NCBI RefSeq assembly: GCF_023283765.1
Contig: NZ_JAKILG010000009.1
Location: 51,621-115,620 of the forward strand
From: Shewanella profunda
GTDB lineage: Bacteria; Pseudomonadota; Gammaproteobacteria; Enterobacterales; Shewanellaceae
Length of the DNA stretch: 64,000 nucleotides
Direction: 5' to 3'
Below the pieces are notes generated by a model that saw nothing but the letters and a program-made list of their open reading frames with translations, ran no database searches and was not told the DNA's origin. Shown one piece after another: positions 58,503 through 64,000 of this stretch (position 1 is its first letter; every line of letters begins with the position of its first letter). The position numbers and the translations under genes were made by a program.

Positions 58503-59594
58503 TTAAAGCACGCCTTTGCTCGATGGCAGAATATCGCCTTCGACTTTAACCGCTTGGCGTAGCGCGCGGCCGAGCACTTTAAACAGGGCTTCAACCTTGT
58601 GGTGATCGTTATCGCCTTCGGTCGACACATGCAGCGTACAGCGCAGGCCATCGGCAAAGGAGCGGAAGAAGTGCGGCACCATTTCAGTGGCCATTTCGCC
58701 CACATGCTCGCGCTCAAAATCGGCCGAGAATTTGATAAAAGGGCGGCCAGAGATATCCAGCAGGCATTCGCCCTTGGCTTCGTCCATCGGCAGACTAAAG
58801 CCGAAACGGGCAATGCCGCGTTTGTCACCGAGCGCTTGGCGCAGGGCATCCCCTATTGCCAGCGCCGTGTCTTCGATGCTGTGGTGATCGTCGATTTCCA
58901 GATCGCCATCGACTTTCACATCCATTCTAAAATTACCGTGGGTGGCAATTTGATCGAGCATGTGGTCGAAAAAGCCAATGCCAGTGTTGATGTTACCTTT
59001 AACTGAACTGTCGAGATCCACGGTTACGCGAATGTCCGTTTCTTTGGTGGTACGCACGACCGTGGCGGTGCGGCCTTTATTGAGCAGTGCATCGGCGATG
59101 GCGTTCCAGCCCAAAGTGTCGCGTTGATATTTCAGGCTTTTAATGCCCATGGCATTGCCCAGCTCCACATCGGTCTCGCGATCGCCAATCACCGCCGATT
59201 GGGTAAAATCGATGCAGCCTTGGGTGAGATAGTCTTTCACTAGCCCCAGCTTAGGTTTACGGCAGCTGCAATTTTCATCAAAAAAGTGTGGGCAAATCAC
59301 CACATCTTCAAAGTTAACCCCTTGGCTTTTGAGGATTTGCATCATCATATTGTGGGGCGCGTCGAAATCTTCCTGCGGGAAAGACGGTGTGCCAAGGCCG
59401 TCTTGATTGCTGACCATGACTAAGCGAAACCCTGCCTTTTGCAGACGTAGCAAAGCGGGGATCACCTGTGGCTCGAACACTAATTTCGCTAGGCTATCGA
59501 CCTGTTTGTCGGTGACTGGCTCTTCAATCAAGGTGCCATCGCGGTCGATAAACAGAATTTTTTGTGCAACGTTCGGGATAAATTGTGGGTTCAT
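58503..59594 (-). CDS. hisB: Bifunctional histidinol-phosphatase / imidazoleglycerol-phosphate dehydratase
   Basis: This 363-residue protein has an N-terminal HAD-type phosphatase domain (DRDGTL with Asp 17 and 19; zinc motif [15 protein letters not shown] near residue 103) and a C-terminal dehydratase domain. The latter carries the metal-binding [12 protein letters not shown] and its repeat [20 protein letters not shown]. It catalyses two separate steps of the pathway, and the fused form is typical of Gammaproteobacteria. It lies between hisC (100-bp spacer) and hisH (31-bp spacer). Confidence 0.97.
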   Translation of the reverse strand: MNPQFIPNVAQKILFIDRDGTLIEEPVTDKQVDSLAKLVFEPQVIPALLRLQKAGFRLVMVSNQDGLGTPSFPQEDFDAPHNMMMQILKSQGVNFEDVVICPHFFDENCSCRKPKLGLVKDYLTQGCIDFTQSAVIGDRETDVELGNAMGIKSLKYQRDTLGWNAIADALLNKGRTATVVRTTKETDIRVTVDLDSSVKGNINTGIGFFDHMLDQIATHGNFRMDVKVDGDLEIDDHHSIEDTALAIGDALRQALGDKRGIARFGFSLPMDEAKGECLLDISGRPFIKFSADFEREHVGEMATEMVPHFFRSFADGLRCTLHVSTEGDNDHHKVEALFKVLGRALRQAVKVEGDILPSSKGVL

Positions 59595-59694
59595 GGCTCT
59601 ACCTTCAAATTCAATTCGTTTAGCTAATGCTTAACCTGATTTAACTTTCAGCACTGCATTATCTTTTTATTAGTGTCTTATTATCAGTGACTTA

Positions 59695-60849
59695 TTATTC
59701 GTTTTCTGATGACAGCTCAGCGCGTTGCGATTCAAATAAATTCACTAACACATCGGTATCCGCCTTTGAACTAAAGCTAAAGCGGATGGCCTTGGCAAGT
59801 CTTGGGTCTTTGTAGGCGCGGGCGACAACACCGCTGCCTTGCAGTAAAGCCGCGACCTTGGCGACATCATCAAATTCAGCCAGCACATAATTGCCGTTAG
59901 GCTTAAGCACGCGGGCGCTGGATGAGCTATTCGACTTTGAACAATAAGCGCTGATCGCCGCTGTGAGTCTGGCGCCTTGTTCATTCAATTGTGCGACTTG
60001 TACTTTCATCCGCGCAACGCCAGCGCTTGATAGCGCCTGTGTGGCGACTTCACTCACGGGTAGCGGCACAGGATAGGGCGCAATCACGCGCATAATGATT
60101 TCGACTACGGCCTCGTTTGCCAGCATAAAACCACAGCGTGCGCCGGCGAGTGCAAAGGCTTTTGACAGGGTGCGCAGTACCACCAGATTCGGATAGCTTT
60201 CCAGCAAATCCGCCACGCTGTATTCAGGGCAAAACTCAATATAGGCCTCGTCGATGACTACAAGCGCGTCGGGCAGGACTTTGATCGCTTGCTCGATAAT
60301 GGCTTTGTCGATCACAGTCCCCGTCGGGTTATTGGGATTGCAGATAAACACCAGTTTTGCGCCGCGAACGTCCTCGGCATAGCTTGACGGCAAGCCATAT
60401 TCCGCGCTGAGATTTAACGCTTTAACGCCCACATTAAAGGTGTTCGCGCTGATGGCATACATGCCGTAAGTTGGGCCAAAGCAAGCAATGCTGTCGATGC
60501 CCGGTACGCAAAAGGCGCGAATTAATAGCTCAATCGCTTCATCGGCGCCGCGGCTGGCGACTATCTTACGCTCGCTCACGCCGCTGTAGTTGCTGTAGGC
60601 ACTGATAAGCTGCGGCGGTTGGCATTCTGGGTAACGATTTAATTTCGATAAATCGAGCGCTGCGGTATCGACATTATTGAAGGGTGATTCGTTGGCATTG
60701 ATCCAAATATCACCACGACCGCCCAATCTGCGGGCACTTTGGTAGGGCGTTAAATCCAGTAACTCAGGGCGCGCTAGGCGCTCGGCTAATGTCGATGCTA
60801 TGGGTTCTGCTGTTTTTTCCATGCTGCTCACTTGGCTCATTTTATTCAC
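59695..60849 (-). CDS. hisC: Histidinol-phosphate aminotransferase
   Basis: This 384-residue PLP fold-type I enzyme has the PLP lysine in LRTLSKAFALAGARCGF near residue 240, the cofactor Asp in VIDEAYIEFCP near 208, and FICNPNNPTGT near 179. The start is taken at 60849 (MNKMSQVSSMEK); later Met residues are possible. Short imperfect repeats flank the gene on both sides. Confidence 0.95.
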   Translation of the reverse strand: MNKMSQVSSMEKTAEPIASTLAERLARPELLDLTPYQSARRLGGRGDIWINANESPFNNVDTAALDLSKLNRYPECQPPQLISAYSNYSGVSERKIVASRGADEAIELLIRAFCVPGIDSIACFGPTYGMYAISANTFNVGVKALNLSAEYGLPSSYAEDVRGAKLVFICNPNNPTGTVIDKAIIEQAIKVLPDALVVIDEAYIEFCPEYSVADLLESYPNLVVLRTLSKAFALAGARCGFMLANEAVVEIIMRVIAPYPVPLPVSEVATQALSSAGVARMKVQVAQLNEQGARLTAAISAYCSKSNSSSSARVLKPNGNYVLAEFDDVAKVAALLQGSGVVARAYKDPRLAKAIRFSFSSKADTDVLVNLFESQRAELSSENE

Positions 60850-60865
60850 TCAGCTCTATTTTCAT

Positions 60866-60893
60866 TCACTTAAGGTTCACTCACTTAAGGTTT
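60866..60893. repeat. Short direct repeat in the hisD-hisC spacer
   Basis: CACTTAAGGTT occurs twice, 15 bp apart (60868-60878 and 60883-60893), within the 51-bp spacer between hisD and hisC. Confidence 0.7.
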
Positions 60894-60900
60894 TAGCGGA

Positions 60901-62202
60901 TCATTTCTCTAGGCTAGCTAGACGAATGGCGACGGCATTTTTGTGCGCATCGAGCAATTCGTTACTGGCTAACGTCATGACCGCTTGCCCCAATCCGATT
61001 AAGCCCTTAGCGCTGAGTTCCTGCACGGTAAAGCGGCGGCTAAAATCGGCTAATGATAAGCTCGACACGGCGCGGCTGTAACCGTAAGTTGGTAGTACGT
61101 GATTGGTGCCACTGGCATAATCGCCAACTGATTCAGGTGTATAAGCGCCTAAAAATACTGAGCCCGCGGCGCGAATGTTTTTTAGCACCTCACGGGGAAA
61201 GCGCGTTTGAATGATCAAGTGTTCAGGCCCGTATTGATTGGAAACCTGCGCGGCTTGCATCATATCGTCCACAACAAAAGTGCGACTGCTCAGTAGCGCC
61301 GTTGCCGCGATATCACAACGCGGCAGGGCAGCGAGCTGTCTTGTTAGCGCGTCATTCACGCCATCGGCGATATCTTGCGAATCTGTCACTAAAATCACTT
61401 GTGAATCAGGGCCATGCTCCGCTTGCGAAAGCAAATCGGCGGCAATAAATTCACAATTGGCGTCGCTATCGGCAATCACTAATACCTCAGAAGGTCCAGC
61501 GGGCATATCGATACACACAGTGCAGCGACCATCCTGCGATACAAGGCGTTTAGCCTCAGTGACATAACGATTACCTGGGCCAAAAATCTTATCGACCGCG
61601 GGGATCGTTTCCGTGCCAAATGCCAACGCCGCAATGGCCTGCGCACCGCCCACTTGATAGATTTCAGTGATCCCGCAGGCATTAGCTGCATAGATAATGG
61701 CATCGTTGATGGGCGGTGGGCTAACCAATACTCTTTGCTCACAGCCTGCGATCTTGGCGGGCAGGGCGAGCATCATAACGGTTGAAATTAATGGCGCGCT
61801 GCCACCTGGAATATATAAACCTACTTTTTCAATTGGTTCGCTACGTAGTTCGCAGCGCACTCCCGCCTCGGTCTCCATATCAATCGGGCGAAATTGCTGG
61901 GCGCTGTGAAACACGTCTATGTTCGCCATGGCTTTGGCTATCGCCGCTTTTAGCTCAGGCGATACCCGTGCGCTTGCCGCGGCAATTTCGGTTTCGCCCA
62001 TGCGCAGTTCACCAATCTTAGCGCTATCAAAGCCATCAAACTTTTGATTAAATTCGGCAATGGCGGCATCACCATGCGTCGCCACTGCATCGAGAATGGC
62101 GCGAACGCTTTGCTCTAAGCCGCTATCACCAATTAAGGGCGAGCGTTTCAGCGCCGTTTTCTGCTCGGCGGTTGATAAGGTTGACCAAGTTAGGATTTCC
62201 AT
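60901..62202 (-). CDS. hisD: Histidinol dehydrogenase
   Basis: This 433-residue zinc enzyme carries out the last two oxidation steps to histidine. Recognised parts are VGLYIPGGSAPLISTVMMLALPA near residue 126, the signature from GPGNRYVTEAKRLV near 207 through MPAGPSEVLVIAD, QAEHGPDSQVILVT with a zinc ligand near 262, and GPEHLI near 327. It follows hisG by 3 bp and is followed by hisC. Confidence 0.97.
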   Translation of the reverse strand: MEILTWSTLSTAEQKTALKRSPLIGDSGLEQSVRAILDAVATHGDAAIAEFNQKFDGFDSAKIGELRMGETEIAAASARVSPELKAAIAKAMANIDVFHSAQQFRPIDMETEAGVRCELRSEPIEKVGLYIPGGSAPLISTVMMLALPAKIAGCEQRVLVSPPPINDAIIYAANACGITEIYQVGGAQAIAALAFGTETIPAVDKIFGPGNRYVTEAKRLVSQDGRCTVCIDMPAGPSEVLVIADSDANCEFIAADLLSQAEHGPDSQVILVTDSQDIADGVNDALTRQLAALPRCDIAATALLSSRTFVVDDMMQAAQVSNQYGPEHLIIQTRFPREVLKNIRAAGSVFLGAYTPESVGDYASGTNHVLPTYGYSRAVSSLSLADFSRRFTVQELSAKGLIGLGQAVMTLASNELLDAHKNAVAIRLASLEK

Positions 62203-62205
62203 ACA

Positions 62206-63105
62206 TTACCCCATCATTTTTTCGATTGGCATCACCAGAATCGAGCTGGCACCGAGTGCGGTCAACTGTTCCATGGTATCCCAGAACAAATCTTCGGTAC
62301 TGACGGCGTGGATAGCAACGCGATTAGTATCATCATTTAATGGCAATACGGTTGGGTTTTCAGCGCCGGGCAGCAGGGCCACGATTTGATCTAAGGTTTC
62401 AGTTGGCGCGTGCAGCAGAATGTATTTGCTCTCGCGCGCTCGGATAACGCCATTGACGCGGGACAGAATTTTGTCGATGAGTGCTTGCTTAGTCGGCGAT
62501 TGGGTTTGGGTCGATTGAATGATGCAGGCCGTAGAGCGGTAAATCACTTCGGTTTCGTATAAACCGTTGGCCTCTAAGGTGGCACCCGTCGATACGAGAT
62601 CACAAATCCCATCGGCAAGGCCGGCACGCGGGGCGACTTCAACCGAGCCTTTTAACATACAGTCGCGATAAGTTATGCCTTTTTGTTGCATAAAACGGCG
62701 CAGCAGATTCGGGTAAGAGGTAGCGATGCGCAACCCCTCTAAAGAGGAGGCATCGGCGTAACTGAACTCTGTTGGTACGGCTAACGAGAGGCGACATGAG
62801 CCGAAATCTAACTGACGCAGTTTGAGGCAATCTGCAGGTTTGTTCAGAGTTTGACGCTCGATTTGTTCCTCTTCGAGCACGTTTTCACCGATGATCCCCA
62901 TATCGACCACGCCGTCCATCACCAATCCTGGGATATCGTCATCACGAACGCGCAATAAATCGATGGGCATATTGTCAGCGTGAGCAATAAGGCGTTGTTC
63001 ATTAATGGAAAATTTAACACCGCAGCTTTTTAGCAATTGTTGTGATTCGGTCGATAGACGGCCAGATTTTTGGATGGCGATGCGTAAACGGTTCGATTCA
63101 GTCAT
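62206..63105 (-). CDS. hisG: ATP phosphoribosyltransferase (long form)
   Basis: This 299-residue enzyme catalyses the first, committed step of histidine synthesis. It is the long form with a C-terminal ACT-like regulatory domain that binds histidine. Family sequence includes [13 protein letters not shown] at the start, [15 protein letters not shown] near residue 72, [10 protein letters not shown], and [23 protein letters not shown] chose ATG 63105 (MTESNRLRI); the frame runs on to 63183 but those residues are not family-like. It is first after the leader and attenuator. Confidence 0.97.
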   Translation of the reverse strand: MTESNRLRIAIQKSGRLSTESQQLLKSCGVKFSINEQRLIAHADNMPIDLLRVRDDDIPGLVMDGVVDMGIIGENVLEEEQIERQTLNKPADCLKLRQLDFGSCRLSLAVPTEFSYADASSLEGLRIATSYPNLLRRFMQQKGITYRDCMLKGSVEVAPRAGLADGICDLVSTGATLEANGLYETEVIYRSTACIIQSTQTQSPTKQALIDKILSRVNGVIRARESKYILLHAPTETLDQIVALLPGAENPTVLPLNDDTNRVAIHAVSTEDLFWDTMEQLTALGASSILVMPIEKMMG

Positions 63106-63191
63106 AGTGTTATCTCGCTCAAAAGTATCAAAATTAAAAGATTCAAAAGTGTGTTGTTTAATCGGTTTAATACGCCTTGCCATTCAATGGG

Positions 63192-63230
63192 CTCTAGCTA
63201 AGAACTCTAGTTAAGTGCTCTAGCTAACGT
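63192..63230. repeat. 13-bp tandem repeat upstream of hisG
   Basis: CTCTAGCTAAGAA, CTCTAGTTAAGTG and CTCTAGCTAACGT follow one another in the leader between the attenuator and hisG. Confidence 0.8.
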
Positions 63231-63297
63231 ATTGATAATTTATTAAATATCTAAAAATTTTTTATTTAAATTAAAACCAAAATTAACGCCTAAAAGC

Positions 63298-63326
63298 AAA
63301 AACCCCCGGAATTCCTTCCAGGGGTT
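63298..63326 (-). terminator. his operon attenuator (terminator form)
   Basis: On the minus strand AAACCCCTGGAA-GGAA-TTCCGGGGGTTTTT folds into a G+C-rich hairpin followed by a T run. It lies 63 bp after the hisL stop. Alternative pairing is offered by GCCGGAGGA and TCCTTCTGGC (63346-63374) between the leader peptide and the terminator, as expected of a translation-coupled attenuator. Confidence 0.9.
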
Positions 63327-63388
63327 TATGATCATCTTGAATCAGTCCGCCAGAAGGATATAGTCCTCCGGCAGTGAGCGTCCGAAGG

Positions 63389-63439
63389 CTACCGCATATG
63401 GTGGTGATGGTGGTGGATAGCATTCAGTAGTGGGCTCAT
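63389..63439 (-). CDS. hisL: his operon leader peptide
   Basis: The 16-codon ORF encodes MSPLLNAIHHHHHHMR with six consecutive His codons, preceded by GAGAGAGTAAA as ribosome-binding site. It is the classical histidine sensor: when charged tRNA-His is scarce, ribosomes stall on the His run and prevent the terminator at 63298 from forming. E. coli has seven His codons in the same place. It lies 284 bp upstream of hisG. Confidence 0.95.
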   Translation of the reverse strand: MSPLLNAIHHHHHHMR

Positions 63440-64000
63440 TTTACTCTCTCGGTATTTAACTTTATTGGCTTAACTGCTCGAAATACAGTGAAGCGTTGAA
63501 TTCGTTGTTACGGACGTCTATCCGTATAAGTGGATTTAAACTAACCGCTTTTATGAGCCTTTGCAACAGCCAATTTGAATTAAATGAGAATATTTATGCG
63601 TTTTTGTGAAAAGGCCGGTGGTTATCACTAAACAAAGCCATTGGGCATATTTGTTGTGTGGATGTTGAAAGTGGACAAGAATAAGTTGGCAAACGGTACT
63701 GGGTAACCTGTTATTTCAGTTGTTGGGATCTTAGCGTTGGCTGGTATCCAGTCATATCGGCTTACCATGGCATTTACTCATTGACACGCAGCGAGTCCAT
63801 ATATGGACACCTCGAATAGATCAACCACTTTTTGAGTAACAGAAAGTAATACTGCGTACGTATATCCGACCTGTTTGTGAGAATCTTTGTTCTCTGGCCT
63901 TAATGAGAACCGCGCCTTTGCTGCTTATCGTCCTTTCGGAGTCATATGCTCCTTGTACTCTCTCAGCATCTGCAAAGGCCGGTATTACCTGTTACTTCAT
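63440..64000. other. Gene-free region upstream of the his operon
   Basis: This 561-bp stretch to the window end has no convincing gene. It must contain the his promoter (minus strand), but I see no strong -35/-10 pair. It holds an inverted repeat TACGGA/TCCGTA (63509-63526), a dispersed repeat copy (63761-63810), and direct repeats of AAAGGCCGGT (63610 and 63974) and of a CCTGTTA(T/C)TTCA motif (63706 and 63988). Confidence 0.55.
63761..63810. repeat. Dispersed repeat (copy 2)
   Basis: It aligns without gaps to 47491-47540 (37 of 50 bases). The core AGTCCATATATGGAC is itself an inverted repeat. Confidence 0.65.

Noticed and set aside
58490..58849. 119-residue minus-strand frame at the end of hisB
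   Set aside because: It is a shadow frame inside the hisB dehydratase domain, whose own frame has all catalytic motifs.

Overview
The window is ordinary chromosome from a gammaproteobacterium, most likely a Shewanella species. Pointers are the cspD-clpS-clpA-infA-bpt-aat order, the large 180-kDa NAD-glutamate dehydrogenase next to pyrD-zapC, a holB-pilZ-tatD run, and proteins that read as Shewanella versions of their families. The genus call is inference from gene order and recalled family sequences; no search was run.

Layout. 1-2.0 kb: 3' part of monomeric isocitrate dehydrogenase. 2.2-7.1 kb: cspD, the ClpS/ClpA adaptor-unfoldase pair, infA, and the two aminoacyl-protein transferases bpt and aat, which together make a nearly complete bacterial N-degron pathway. 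7.1-11.8 kb: glycine-zipper protein, Nif3-like protein, AEC transporter, metG. 11.9-19.1 kb: a long same-strand run apbC-udk-dcd-pabC-mltG-tmk-holB-pilZ-tatD. 19.4-26.3 kb: rsmF, a nucleoside-recognition membrane protein, and a LetA/LetB lipid-transport system whose LetA part is encoded by two overlapping genes. 26.5-33.2 kb: SOS gene yebG with a clear LexA box, msrC, proQ, prc, pepN and a DUF2835 gene. 33.5-40.3 kb: a four-gene envelope operon (DUF1302, DUF1329, YCF48-like, RND/MMPL). 40.6-47.3 kb: gdhB, pyrD and zapC, with an unusual cluster of nine GATC sites between pyrD and zapC.

47.3-49.7 kb is the accessory part. It has a repeat-rich gene-free stretch and a mobile gene cassette, bounded by GTTAGTT at its 5' end and a well-formed integron attC site at its 3' end. 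A second cassette-like gene follows without a visible attC. No integron integrase gene is present in the window. Both cassette genes are of unknown function.

49.7-54.8 kb (minus strand): ydbH-ynbE-ydbL intermembrane lipid-transport genes and an aromatic amino acid permease with a long leader. 55.4-63.4 kb (minus strand): the complete histidine operon hisL-G-D-C-B-H-A-F-I, with a six-histidine leader peptide and attenuator. Short tandem repeats sit at several of its junctions and inside hisH. The most striking is ten perfect copies of a 7-bp unit between hisF and hisI. The last 0.55 kb holds only dispersed repeats.
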